Notes under the pieces: generated by a model
Seen by the model: only the letters and a program-made list of their open reading frames with translations
Databases searched by the model: none
Told to the model about the DNA's origin: nothing
Part shown: positions 16,867 through 25,697 of the stretch, piece after piece
Numbering within the stretch: position 1 is the first letter of the stretch
Layout of the letters: every line of letters begins with the position of its first letter
Origin: Chitinophaga fulva
Lineage (GTDB): Bacteria; Bacteroidota; Bacteroidia; Chitinophagales; Chitinophagaceae
NCBI RefSeq assembly: GCF_012927205.1
Contig: NZ_JABBGC010000001.1
Location: 124,001-188,000 of the forward strand
Direction: 5' to 3'
DNA: 64,000 nt
Program-made: the position numbers and the translations under genes

Positions 16867-18627
16867 CTATACTTTATTGGCATTAAACTGCATACTGTGC
16901 AGCTTGTAATAAAAGCCCTCCAGCTTCAGCAATTCCTCATGGGTCCCCATCTCCTTGATCTCGCCCTTGTCCAGCACAATGATTTTATCCGCCTTGCTGA
17001 TCGTAGACAACCGGTGCGCGATGATCACCGCGGTCCGGTCTGCTATCAGCTTGTCAATAGCCTGCTGGATCATCATCTCGGATTCGGTATCTACGGAAGA
17101 AGTAGCTTCATCGAGGATCAGAATAGCCGGGTTGTACAACAATGCCCGCACAAAGGAAATCAGCTGACGCTGCCCTAAAGACAACGTACTTCCCCGCTCC
17201 ATCACCTGGTAATCATACCCGCCGGGAAGCTGCATAATAAAATCATGTATCCCGATCAACCGGGAAGCTTCTTCTACCTGCTCCCGGGTAATAGCCTTGT
17301 TATGCAAGGTAATGTTATCGTATATGGAACCGGAAAACAGGAAGACATCCTGCAATACCACCCCTATCCTGCTGCGTAATGCCTCCAGCGAATAAGCCGG
17401 CAGCTCAATATCATCAATCTTAATACTGCCCTTCTGGATTTCGTACAACCGGTTCAGAATGCTGATAATGGTGGTCTTACCGGAACCGGTATGCCCCACG
17501 ATCGCTACCGTATCGCCAGGATTGGCATGGAAGGTAACATCCTTCAACACATAACGGTCATCTACATAAGCAAAAGACACATGATCAAACGTGATAGCGC
17601 CTTTCATCTGGTCTCCCTTTTCATGGCCCCTGTCCGGAATATAATCCTGGTTGTCCAGTATCTTGAACACACGCTCACTGGCCACCATCCCCATTTGAAG
17701 GGTATTGAATTTATCAGCCAGCATACGCAGCGGCCGGAACAGCATGTTGAGGTACATGATAAAGGCGATCATCACCCCCTGGGTCACTTCGTAGTTCAGT
17801 ACCTTGTTGGAACCCCACCATACCATCAGCCCCAGCGAAATGGCCAGGATGATTTCCACCACCGGGAAAAACACGGAATACGCAAAAATGGCGTCAATAT
17901 TGGCCCTGCGGTGCTCTTTGTTGATCTGCTTAAACCGGGCATGCTCCCGCTTCTCCGAGGTAAAAGCCTGCACTACCACCATACCGGTCAGATGCTCCTG
18001 CACAAAGGCATTGAGTGCCGACACGGCATTACGCACCCGGTAAAATGATTTATTCACGCTTTCCTTAAAAACATAAGTGGCAAAAATCAATATCGGGAAG
18101 GGCGACAGGCTGACCAGCGTCAAACGCCAGTCTTCAATGAACATCACCACCAGTATCGCCAGAATGGTCAGCAGATCGGAGACGATGGAAATAATCCCTT
18201 CTGAAAACACATCATTGATCGCTTCAATGTCATTTACGGTACGGGTGGTCAGCGTTCCAATCGGGGTTTTATCGAAAAACGCAAGGTTCAGGTGAACGAT
18301 CTTCTTATATACCGCTACCCGCAGGTCTTTTACCACAGACTGTCCCAGCCAGTTGGTCAGGTACGAAAAGTAAAACCGTACGACTGTTTCCACGGCCAGT
18401 AAAGCGATTTGAACAATGGTGACGGTCACCAGCATCTGCAATAGCTGGTTGGCGATATATTTATCAACGGTAACCTGAATCAGATAGGGCCTTAGCGGGG
18501 AGATCACGGCGAAGATCACTGTCATCACCATAGACAGGTACAATGCCCGTTTGTAAGGCGCCGCAAATGTGAAGATGCGTCGTAGTAAACTGAAATCAAA
18601 TACTTTCTTTACGGCCAGATTTTCCAA
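16867..18627 (-). CDS. ABC exporter, fused membrane and ATPase domains (MsbA/MdlB-like)
   Basis: A 586-residue half-transporter working as a dimer in the inner membrane. Residues about 20-320 form a six-helix type I exporter domain (RRIFTFAAPYKRALYLSMV). The ATPase domain (about 345-580) has Walker A GHTGSGKTT, Q-loop VVLQDVFLFSG, signature LSLGQRQLISF, Walker B AILILDEATSSVD and the switch His in VIIAHRLSTI. All catalytic residues are present. The substrate (lipid, drug or peptide) is not determinable. It is monocistronic, bounded by a terminator downstream and by a giant inverted repeat upstream. Confidence 0.94.
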   Translation of the reverse strand: MENLAVKKVFDFSLLRRIFTFAAPYKRALYLSMVMTVIFAVISPLRPYLIQVTVDKYIANQLLQMLVTVTIVQIALLAVETVVRFYFSYLTNWLGQSVVKDLRVAVYKKIVHLNLAFFDKTPIGTLTTRTVNDIEAINDVFSEGIISIVSDLLTILAILVVMFIEDWRLTLVSLSPFPILIFATYVFKESVNKSFYRVRNAVSALNAFVQEHLTGMVVVQAFTSEKREHARFKQINKEHRRANIDAIFAYSVFFPVVEIILAISLGLMVWWGSNKVLNYEVTQGVMIAFIMYLNMLFRPLRMLADKFNTLQMGMVASERVFKILDNQDYIPDRGHEKGDQMKGAITFDHVSFAYVDDRYVLKDVTFHANPGDTVAIVGHTGSGKTTIISILNRLYEIQKGSIKIDDIELPAYSLEALRSRIGVVLQDVFLFSGSIYDNITLHNKAITREQVEEASRLIGIHDFIMQLPGGYDYQVMERGSTLSLGQRQLISFVRALLYNPAILILDEATSSVDTESEMMIQQAIDKLIADRTAVIIAHRLSTISKADKIIVLDKGEIKEMGTHEELLKLEGFYYKLHSMQFNANKV

Positions 18628-18656
18628 AGGAACGAGGTTTAGACTAAACTATATAA

Positions 18657-18664
18657 CAAACCTA
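18657..18664 (-). promoter_or_regulatory. -7 element of the ABC exporter (TAGGTTTG)
   Basis: Perfect TAnnTTTG on the minus strand, 29 bp upstream of the ATG at 18627 and just outside the 40-bp inverted repeat. Confidence 0.5.
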
Positions 18665-18666
18665 CC

Positions 18667-18810
18667 AAAATATTTAGGGATTTTTTGATTTACGATTTTT
18701 TGATTTCGTAGATTGATAAAACAGCAAGACCGAAGCGATTTTCCTACTCGCTTCGGTCTTCTTTATTTAAAAATCAAAAAATCGTAAATCAAAAAATCCC
18801 TAAATATTTT
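18667..18810. repeat. 40-bp perfect inverted repeat enclosing a GC hairpin (AT-rich junction repeat 4)
   Basis: The left arm 18667-18706 and right arm 18771-18810 are exact 40-nt complements made of TATTTAGGGATTTTTTGATT-like words. Between them is a GC-richer hairpin GACCGAAGCGA...TCGCTTCGGTC (about 18728-18758) followed by a T run. The whole 186-bp gap between the unknown secreted gene and the ABC exporter is this structure. It probably terminates the transcript of the 18814-21015 gene. Confidence 0.85.
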
Positions 18811-18813
18811 TAG

Positions 18814-21015
18814 CTATTTCTTCTCATCTTTCATGATCTGGCGGTAGGCCTTGATGAAGATGGCGCCCAGGTTTTTGTGCGGCGGCACATAGTCGCTGAA
18901 CAGTTCCCGGTTACGGGCATCCGGTGCAAACTTTTTGGCCAGCTGCGCCCACATGATTACCCAGTCCACATTTTTACCGGCACGTACCACATCTTCCAGG
19001 CTGTGGATGATAGGTTCGTTCACAAAACGGGTACCTACCTGTTTGGAGGAAATGATGTGCGCTTCAGGAGATTTCTCCAGTACGGTGGCCAGGTTGTGAT
19101 ATCCGCCGCAGGAGCCCAGCACCACGATCTTGGCAGAACTTTGCAGGTTGTCCAGCGTAGTGTTGATATGATAACTGTGGCCACGGTGAATAAATATCGT
19201 TGGATGAATATCATTTTCATCCAGGTATTCAGACAGCCGCTGGATGGCTTCTTTATCGCCCGGCTCATCTATCGGCAGATTGGCGTAGATGGTAGTAGGC
19301 TTGCCTTTCAGCGAGGTGATGGTTACCCAGTATTTGTTCTTTACCGCTCTCCATTCAGAAGACGGGAAGTTGGTCATAAAGCTGGCGTAAGATTCCTGTC
19401 CGTCTTTATCGCCATAGAAAAACACCTGCTGGTATACACGGCCGCTATCATTCTGGAGGGTATTGAAACCAACATAGTTGATCGGTGGCAGTGACAGTTC
19501 AGCTGCAATGTCAGTGGCTTTGGAGGAATCGTTCTCCCCTTTGGCAGACTCTGTTTCAAACAAGCTGGTAAGCAGCTGGTAGATAACAGTGCCTCTTCTG
19601 TCGTTATGCTTCTTGACATAAGCCAGGTTTTTCTTCACTTCTGCACGAAGGAAGTTGAGCAGTTTCTCTTCACGGATGCTGCCAAAAGAGTTGGCCACGT
19701 CCACAGCGTCTTCCAGGTCTTCGGTTTTCTCCAGGTTCTGCACATACTTCTGCATCAGGTAGTTGGAGTTTTCTGGCGCCATGGATTTCAGGAAGTTGTC
19801 CAGGGTGTTGAAACCGGCAGCCATCGCGATGAATTTCTTGAAGCGGTCAAAGTTGACCATCATCAGTAAACTGTCGCCGCGTGGCGGTTTCATACGCACC
19901 ATCATCTGGTCATACAAACCGGCGTTGTTATGATTGGTATAGCTGGAAGTGTACAGTTCTTCCTGACCGTTGATGATCAGGTAGTACAGTTCTTCCGGCG
20001 TAAAGTCTTTTACAATGCGGAAACGTACATTGGCCGGATCTTCATGCAAGTCGTTTACTTCGCGGATATACAGCAGTGATTTGGCCTGCATGTTTTCCAT
20101 CATAGCTTTCATACCGAAAGGATTGCCGCCTTCGGCCTTCATTTTCTGCAGTGCGATCATGGATTTCACCATCTGTTTGTAGTACTGGTAATCGTTGTCT
20201 ACGACCTTTTCCAGTTTTTCCACGGAGATGGAGCCGTCCATCAACTGATCAATGAAAGGCAGGATTTTGGTGCTCTGAGGGGATTGGCCGATGCGGACAA
20301 TCAGCTGCACCACAGGGTCCTGGTTTCTTTTGATCACATTGGCCATGGGTGTATAGGAAGTAGCATAGGTAAGTACCTGGTTGGGGTATTTACGGGCTAC
20401 CGCCGCAATGATGGAGTCTGTTCCCGGAAAGTCCAGGTAGGCCTGTAACTTGGGCATAACGGTTTCCAGGTTATTAAAAGCGTATTTGGAGAATACTTCT
20501 CCTCTTGCATCTTTATAGCCCTGGTTATCGCGAAAGATTTCGATAATACGTTCGGAGCCTCCAAAAGAAAGGTGCTTGATATAAGGCGCAATGCTTTTCC
20601 CTTTGATATCCGCCCGCATCATATCGCGGTAAGCGTTGATCATCGCCGGGGCTTCTTCCGGTTCAATGATGCCACGGGCCCTTTTCTGGTTATAATCTTT
20701 CAGGACAGCATAAAGACCAGTGAGGTATTTTACTTTGAGACGATGGTCCAGAGAGGAATCGCGCTCTATTTCCAGCTGCATGTCGTCCACTTCTTTCATG
20801 ATGGCATTGGTGACCTGGAGATTGATTGTCTGATCTTCAGACACCTTCACAAAATCGTCTGCCTTACCATCAAACTTGGAGGCTGCGGCTTGTTCTTTGT
20901 CAATGTTGTCATGGAGTCCCTGCCTGTTGATAGGTATCTGTACATGACCGCTTTGTGCGTGCACCCAGCTGCTTTGAGAAGCAACGAGCATTAACAGAAG
21001 TAGAATTTTTCTCAT
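18814..21015 (-). CDS. Large secreted protein of unknown function with a possible clan-CD-like His/Cys dyad
   Basis: A 733-residue exported protein (signal peptide MRKILLLLMLVASQSSWVHAQ). The N-terminal and central parts (about 30-500) are mostly helical and match no family I recognise. The C-terminal third is alpha/beta: strand-like TIFIH followed by RGHSYH (His610/613/616), then KIVVLGSCGGYHN with Cys636. A Gly-His motif followed by a hydrophobic strand ending in Ser-Cys resembles the catalytic dyad of caspase/gingipain/CHAT-type peptidases (clan CD), but the spacing of about 23 residues is short, so this is only a suggestion. TAAATTTG at 21048-21055 is the likely -7 element. Monocistronic. 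Confidence 0.75.
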   Translation of the reverse strand: MRKILLLLMLVASQSSWVHAQSGHVQIPINRQGLHDNIDKEQAAASKFDGKADDFVKVSEDQTINLQVTNAIMKEVDDMQLEIERDSSLDHRLKVKYLTGLYAVLKDYNQKRARGIIEPEEAPAMINAYRDMMRADIKGKSIAPYIKHLSFGGSERIIEIFRDNQGYKDARGEVFSKYAFNNLETVMPKLQAYLDFPGTDSIIAAVARKYPNQVLTYATSYTPMANVIKRNQDPVVQLIVRIGQSPQSTKILPFIDQLMDGSISVEKLEKVVDNDYQYYKQMVKSMIALQKMKAEGGNPFGMKAMMENMQAKSLLYIREVNDLHEDPANVRFRIVKDFTPEELYYLIINGQEELYTSSYTNHNNAGLYDQMMVRMKPPRGDSLLMMVNFDRFKKFIAMAAGFNTLDNFLKSMAPENSNYLMQKYVQNLEKTEDLEDAVDVANSFGSIREEKLLNFLRAEVKKNLAYVKKHNDRRGTVIYQLLTSLFETESAKGENDSSKATDIAAELSLPPINYVGFNTLQNDSGRVYQQVFFYGDKDGQESYASFMTNFPSSEWRAVKNKYWVTITSLKGKPTTIYANLPIDEPGDKEAIQRLSEYLDENDIHPTIFIHRGHSYHINTTLDNLQSSAKIVVLGSCGGYHNLATVLEKSPEAHIISSKQVGTRFVNEPIIHSLEDVVRAGKNVDWVIMWAQLAKKFAPDARNRELFSDYVPPHKNLGAIFIKAYRQIMKDEKK

Positions 21016-21047
21016 TGTAGATGTACTTTTTCACTTCGACCAGATAG

Positions 21048-21055
21048 CAAATTTA
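21048..21055 (-). promoter_or_regulatory. -7 element of the 733-residue secreted protein gene (TAAATTTG)
   Basis: Perfect TAnnTTTG on the minus strand, 32 bp upstream of the ATG at 21015. Confidence 0.5.
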
Positions 21056-21248
21056 CAACCAAATTATGATAGCTGCACGCTTTTCATCTCTAACACATCA
21101 GAATCAGAAGAATACGGATGTAAAAACAACAACATATCATACTACCCGAGAATTCTGTGTAACTTGCTGTTATTCAATGTGAATAAGAGTGGTATTGAAT
21201 TAACAATTTCATAATGTTAATTTTCCATTAATCACGGAACCGGCTCTA

Positions 21249-21256
21249 TAATTTTG
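21249..21256 (+). promoter_or_regulatory. -7 element of the PhoB-like gene (TAATTTTG)
   Basis: Perfect TAnnTTTG on the plus strand, 26 bp before the ATG at 21283. Confidence 0.5.
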
Positions 21257-21282
21257 TGCCGTCTTTTAAAAAGCAAATTTTT

Positions 21283-21966
21283 ATGGTAGACCAAGCGGTT
21301 GCAGGAAAAATACTGGTAGTAGATGACGAGTTGGATATACTGGAGATTATCAGCTACAATCTAAAAACGGCGGGTTACGAAACCGTAACAGCCAAAGACG
21401 GCAGCGAGGCTATTCAGAAAGCGAAAATATTCCGGCCAGACCTCATTATGCTGGACATTATGATGCCCAACAAAAACGGCATCGATACCTGTCGCGAACT
21501 TAGAAAAATCCCAGACTTCAAAGACACCATGGTGCTGTTTCTCACAGCCCTGAACGATGAAAAATCTGAAATTGACGGTTTAAACATGGGCGCCGATGAT
21601 TACATCGCCAAACCTATTAAACCTAAATTACTGGTAAGCCGCATCAATGCATTGTTCCGTCGTTTGCACAAAGCAGAAGAAACAACCGTGCAACTGGGCG
21701 ACCTCATTATTGACCGGGAGAAATTCACGGTTACATATAAAGGCCAGGACATCATTCTCGCTAAAAAGGAATTTGAACTGTTACAGTTGCTCGCCTCCAA
21801 ACCAGGCCGTGTATTCCTTCGCAACGAAATCCTGAATCAGGTATGGGGCACAGAAGTAATCGTAGGTGACCGTACCATCGACGTACACATTCGTAAGATC
21901 CGGCAGAAAATAGGTATCGACCTGATCACCACTGTGAAAGGAGTAGGATATAAATTTGAAATGTAA
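21283..21966 (+). CDS. PhoB-like response regulator
   Basis: OmpR/PhoB-family response regulator, 227 residues. The receiver has D14/D15, phospho-acceptor Asp58 (LIMLDIMMPNKNG), the Thr (LFLTA) and Lys (YIAKPIKP). The effector winged helix spans about 130-227 and ends VKGVGYKFEM. The frame opens at a GTG at 21256, but ATG 21283 is preferred since the GTG overlaps the -7 element. A sensor kinase follows in the same direction and a phosphate-selective porin gene faces it, which together suggest a phosphate-responsive PhoB/PhoR system. That role is inference from context. Confidence 0.92.
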   Translation: MVDQAVAGKILVVDDELDILEIISYNLKTAGYETVTAKDGSEAIQKAKIFRPDLIMLDIMMPNKNGIDTCRELRKIPDFKDTMVLFLTALNDEKSEIDGLNMGADDYIAKPIKPKLLVSRINALFRRLHKAEETTVQLGDLIIDREKFTVTYKGQDIILAKKEFELLQLLASKPGRVFLRNEILNQVWGTEVIVGDRTIDVHIRKIRQKIGIDLITTVKGVGYKFEM

Positions 21967-22133
21967 GCACGGAAAACCTCCTTACCCCTATTGTTACTGA
22001 CGGAAACCACATTTCCTGCACCAGAACTATTGTTACCCGTTGATACTTTCTGTTGACGGCGAATGGCTTTTTTATGGCGAGAAAGAAATTTAAAGTAATT
22101 TCCCATTATTATTCTAATTACTCACTTTGGAGT

Positions 22134-23192
22134 ATGTTTAAAGCTAAAAACCTGTCCCCGCAGAAACTGGCGGGATTTACCGCCCTTATCCTGTCGGCCA
22201 TTATAGCGCTGGGCAGCCTGCTGGTGGATGGTAACTGGCAAGTAATGCTGGGAGCCTTTGTCCTCACCTTCCTGGTGTCTTACTATCTTTATCTGTACAC
22301 CCTGCAGAATTTCATCTACCGGAAAATTAAACTCATTTATAAGTTTATCTATCAGACAAAAGCTTCTAAAAGAGAAGAATTCTTCCAGAAGAATATCCTT
22401 CCCCTGAAAACCATCGAGGAAGTAAGTGAAGACGTGGAGAAATGGGCCAGCCAGAAAAAAGAAGAACTGGACAATCTTCGTCGCAACGAGGCTTTCCGTA
22501 AAGAGTTCCTGCTCAATCTCTCCCATGAGCTGAAAACACCCATCTTCGCGGTACAGGGTTATATCCACACCTTGCTGGACGGCGCGCTGGAAGATCCTGC
22601 GGTGAATAAAATGTTCCTGAAAAACGCCACCAAAAATATTGACCGTTTGTGCCGCCTCCTCGATGATCTCGACGAAATATCCAAACTGGAAAGCGGTGAG
22701 ATGACCATCAACGCAGAAACATTTGTGATCCAGGACCTGGTGAAAGACGTATTCGACACACTCTCCCTGAAAGCCAATACCAAAGGCATCAAATTCAATA
22801 TCAAAAAAGGTTGTGAAGCACCGATCCCTGTATTGGCCGACAAAGAGAAAATCCGCCAGGTACTGATCAACCTGGTCGATAACTCCATCAAATATGGTAA
22901 ACCCGATGGCCATACGGTGGCCAGCATCTACAATATGGATGGCAAACGTGTACTGGTGGAAATATCAGACGATGGTATCGGCATGGCGGAAGAGCATCTG
23001 CCACGCGTGTTTGAACGTTTCTACCGTACCGATCGCGCCCGCAGCCGCGATATCGGTGGTACCGGTCTGGGCCTCGCCATCGTGAAACACATCGTGGAAG
23101 CTCACGACCAGTCCATCACAGTACGCAGCAAACCGGAAATCGGCAGCACTTTCGGCTTCACCATGGAAGCCGGCAAAGAGTCTATGTTGTAA
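22134..23192 (+). CDS. PhoR-like sensor histidine kinase
   Basis: Membrane histidine kinase, 352 residues from ATG 22134. Two N-terminal transmembrane helices (about 13-32 and 37-56) with almost no periplasmic loop, then a coiled linker, the dimerisation/phosphoacceptor box with His131 (NLSHELKTPIF), and the ATPase domain with N box (LVDNSIKYG), G1 (ISDDGIGMA), F box and G2 (GGTGLGLAIVKHIV). The lack of a sensory loop resembles PhoR, which senses through the phosphate transporter. In-frame upstream starts exist at 22074 (ATG) and 22053 (TTG); 22134 begins just before the first membrane helix. It follows the PhoB-like regulator by 167 bp. Confidence 0.9.
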   Translation: MFKAKNLSPQKLAGFTALILSAIIALGSLLVDGNWQVMLGAFVLTFLVSYYLYLYTLQNFIYRKIKLIYKFIYQTKASKREEFFQKNILPLKTIEEVSEDVEKWASQKKEELDNLRRNEAFRKEFLLNLSHELKTPIFAVQGYIHTLLDGALEDPAVNKMFLKNATKNIDRLCRLLDDLDEISKLESGEMTINAETFVIQDLVKDVFDTLSLKANTKGIKFNIKKGCEAPIPVLADKEKIRQVLINLVDNSIKYGKPDGHTVASIYNMDGKRVLVEISDDGIGMAEEHLPRVFERFYRTDRARSRDIGGTGLGLAIVKHIVEAHDQSITVRSKPEIGSTFGFTMEAGKESML

Positions 23193-23199
23193 ACGGATA

Positions 23200-24528
23200 C
23201 TAAAACCGGTACTGCATCCGGCAGGTAAGCACATTGTCTTTGACATCTGTGGTATAACCCGGCAGACTGGTGCTTTCATTTTCCACCCGGTCATAATACA
23301 CCATGAATTTCATGTGTTCGTTGGCGTAGTACAGGTATCCCAATCCCAACGTATTATAGCGGATATCCGCTGCCGTGAGGTTGGAGCCGGGCGCGCCAAT
23401 CTCTTTACCACTCACTTCTCTATTGGGGTCATACCAATCGTATTTTACAACAACCTGGTGTTTTTCGCTCCCCAGATTCTGGATGAAATACAGGTAGGCG
23501 CCGTCAAAATTCCGGATGTACAGCGGTAGTTTACGCCCCTGCGCATCCACCGGGATAACCCCTGGTGTTTCGGTTGTAGCGGCAGTAGCGGTTTGTGAGC
23601 CGCGAATATATTCCGCCCGGAATTGGGTATATCCTCTCTTAGGTCCATTAGGAATTCTCAGTTGCACATCAGCGCCGTAGTAGTGACGCGGCGCAATCCG
23701 GCCTACATTCAAGGTGTTGGAATCCAGCGCAAATGCTTTCTGCCCGTTTATAGTGCCCATCCGGTAAATGGAAGGAGTAAACTGCTGCATACCCCCATAC
23801 AGTACGGACACGCCTCCTGATAATATCCATTTGCTGCCTTTGAAGCGATAAGGTTTCCAGGCAATGCGGGCGATGAGATCTTTATGGCTGTCAAAGTCTG
23901 AGGTGGCAGTAAGCCCTTGTCCATTGAACAGGCCAACATCCACTTTCAGATACCGCAGGGGATGATCTTTACGGCGTGGCTCAAAGGAAACCATGGCGCC
24001 AAGGTCACGCTCCGTTTTCATCAGTATCTGCGACATCCGCCCGCGCTCCGGCGTTTCACGATCGGCCGATGACAGGTTCACCTCATATCCGAAAGGCCGG
24101 GCAAACATACCACCAGCCAATGAGAAGAGGTTGAATTTTGTATCAAATACCCGTCCGTAGAAATCGCGGATAAATACGCCCCGCTCGGTCCCGTCAAACT
24201 GGAATGCGAACTGCACCACTGGCATATCCTCATTGTTGTACCGTTCATAGTCTACCCGGATACGGCCACGGCGCAATGAAAACCGGTTGTTAACTGCATC
24301 GGGGAAGTCGCCGCCGGCGTAACTGCTGATTCCTCTGGTCTGTGCCAGCTGGAACTGTGGCTGAATATAACCGCTAAAGCGCAAGGCGTCGTACTTATGG
24401 TACATGGAGATCATACCTTTTCCCAGTTCAGTGGTGGTATCAATCATATCCATGAGAAACTGTGCCTTTACGGACGTAAAGGACGCCAACAACACTGCCA
24501 TCAGCAGCAAGGATCTGAACAGTCGCAT
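23200..24528 (-). CDS. Phosphate-selective porin (OprP/OprO-like)
   Basis: Outer-membrane porin of the OprP/OprO family, 442 residues. It has a signal peptide (MRLFRSLLLMAVLLASFTSVKA), then FSGYIQPQFQLA, the RFSLRRGRIRVDYE strand typical of the family, and a terminal strand ending in aromatic Phe (CRMQYRF). A TTG start at 24549 is possible but falls in a perfect palindrome (24530-24548), so ATG 24528 is chosen. The gene converges on the PhoR-like kinase with 7 bp between stops, and the neighbouring two-component pair likely regulates it under phosphate limitation. Confidence 0.9.
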   Translation of the reverse strand: MRLFRSLLLMAVLLASFTSVKAQFLMDMIDTTTELGKGMISMYHKYDALRFSGYIQPQFQLAQTRGISSYAGGDFPDAVNNRFSLRRGRIRVDYERYNNEDMPVVQFAFQFDGTERGVFIRDFYGRVFDTKFNLFSLAGGMFARPFGYEVNLSSADRETPERGRMSQILMKTERDLGAMVSFEPRRKDHPLRYLKVDVGLFNGQGLTATSDFDSHKDLIARIAWKPYRFKGSKWILSGGVSVLYGGMQQFTPSIYRMGTINGQKAFALDSNTLNVGRIAPRHYYGADVQLRIPNGPKRGYTQFRAEYIRGSQTATAATTETPGVIPVDAQGRKLPLYIRNFDGAYLYFIQNLGSEKHQVVVKYDWYDPNREVSGKEIGAPGSNLTAADIRYNTLGLGYLYYANEHMKFMVYYDRVENESTSLPGYTTDVKDNVLTCRMQYRF

Positions 24529-24529
24529 C

Positions 24530-24554
24530 TGCGCAAAAAATTTGCGCAAAAGTA
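24530..24554 (-). promoter_or_regulatory. Porin promoter -7 element with overlapping 19-bp palindrome
   Basis: TGCGCAAAAAATTTGCGCA (24530-24548) has perfect 8-bp arms and a 3-bp spacer. It lies between the ATG at 24528 and a TACTTTTG -7 element at 24547-24554, so it covers the expected transcription start. There is no good -33 box, which suits a regulator-dependent promoter. It could be an operator; the binder is unknown. Confidence 0.55.
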
Positions 24555-24691
24555 GGATTTTCAGGGAGATATTTACAGAAGAGCTACCCGAAACAGGTTC
24601 TTCCGGATAGCTCCGGCCCGGTTAATCCCTCGTTAATCCGTTATGCTCCCGATCGTAAACCGGGGCCAAAAAGCTAAATTGATGATGGATT

Positions 24692-25615
24692 ATGTTACTT
24701 ATGAAAACAACTACCCGGGAACACTGGGAATGGAAAGTTCAACTAGCCATTGCCTATGCCCATAACAACTCCCTCATAGACATCAGTTTGAAGGCGGTGG
24801 CAGATATGCTGTCCGTGTCCAAAGACATTTTTTCGCATAAATTCTCCTCGCTAAAGGGCGAACCGTACGCCAGGTATGTGAAACGCACCCGCCTGGAAGC
24901 CGGCGTAGGCTATCTTCGCCACAGCAACTTTTCCATCAATGAAATCAGTGAAAAGTGCCGATACTCCGGCGAATCGTTTGCGAAAGCCATCAGAAGCTGG
25001 TTTAACATCAGCCCCAGCGGACTCCGAAACCAGGATTACATGCCGGCTGAACGGCACACATTGGAACAAACCCGGATTGCCACAGCCTCCCAACAAGACT
25101 TCCCGGAATATTTCAACATGGAGAACACGGTTGATTGCAGGTTGCCCGACTGTACCCTTTACTACAATATCCTGCCCAGCGGCAACGACCCGGTAAAAGG
25201 GATGGTGGCCTCTATGGCCCGCTATTCCCGGCAGCTCCGTGATCTGACCACCGAACTGGCCATGGAAGATGCCCACATCATCACCGGTACGCTTGATGTG
25301 GTACCCGTTACCACCTACGACCGCATGATGATGTATGTAGGTCTGCTGTTGCCCAACACACCCGCCAACACCATGGCACATTACCAGCTTATCACCCAAT
25401 ACAAGGAGCGTTACCGGCTGGTAGACAGACAAATCGGGGAAGGACACTATAAAAAACTGGAAGTCCCGCTCAGTTTTGCTGAGGCGGGACTTCCCATGTA
25501 TAAATTCATTAATGCCAATTGCCGGCAGGGACACTTTTATATGCGGACCAACCACTTCTTTATTTCGCTGCCGGAACCGAGCGTATCGGAGATTTACATC
25601 CCCTGGCAGAAATAG
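24692..25615 (+). CDS. AraC-type regulator with C-terminal GyrI-like ligand-binding domain
   Basis: Transcription factor, 307 residues. The AraC DNA-binding part lies at the N-terminus (about 10-110): first HTH ISLKAVADMLSVSKDIFSHKF, second HTH FSINEISEKCRYSGESFAKA followed by FNISPSGLRNQ. The C-terminal half (about 135-307) resembles the GyrI-like/AraC effector-binding domain, ending SVSEIYIPWQK, and probably binds a small hydrophobic molecule as in Rob/BmrR-type regulators. ATG 24692 or 24701 could be the start. An unusually strong hairpin lies within the coding sequence at 25459-25494. It converges on the MBOAT gene. Confidence 0.88.
   Translation: MLLMKTTTREHWEWKVQLAIAYAHNNSLIDISLKAVADMLSVSKDIFSHKFSSLKGEPYARYVKRTRLEAGVGYLRHSNFSINEISEKCRYSGESFAKAIRSWFNISPSGLRNQDYMPAERHTLEQTRIATASQQDFPEYFNMENTVDCRLPDCTLYYNILPSGNDPVKGMVASMARYSRQLRDLTTELAMEDAHIITGTLDVVPVTTYDRMMMYVGLLLPNTPANTMAHYQLITQYKERYRLVDRQIGEGHYKKLEVPLSFAEAGLPMYKFINANCRQGHFYMRTNHFFISLPEPSVSEIYIPWQK
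25459..25494. repeat. Strong inverted repeat inside the AraC/GyrI-type gene
   Basis: GGAAGTCCCGCTCAG (25459-25473), loop TTTTG, then CTGAGGCGGGACTTCC (25479-25494): 15 base pairs with a single bulge. It encodes part of LEVPLSFAEAGLP near the C-terminus of the regulator. There is no T run after it. Confidence 0.8.
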
Positions 25616-25633
25616 TCCATTTAGGTATTTTGT

Positions 25634-25697
25634 TATTTAGGTATTTGACTATTTGAAGTATGCCAAAGCTTCCTTTAAATAATCAAATGACTAAATA
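25634..25697. repeat. AT-rich junction inverted repeat 5 (AraC gene / MBOAT gene)
   Basis: Arms 25634-25654 and 25677-25697 pair at 18 of 21 positions and are built of TATTTAG and TATTTGA words. The element lies between two convergent genes and reaches the MBOAT stop codon, so it may act as a shared terminator. Confidence 0.6.
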
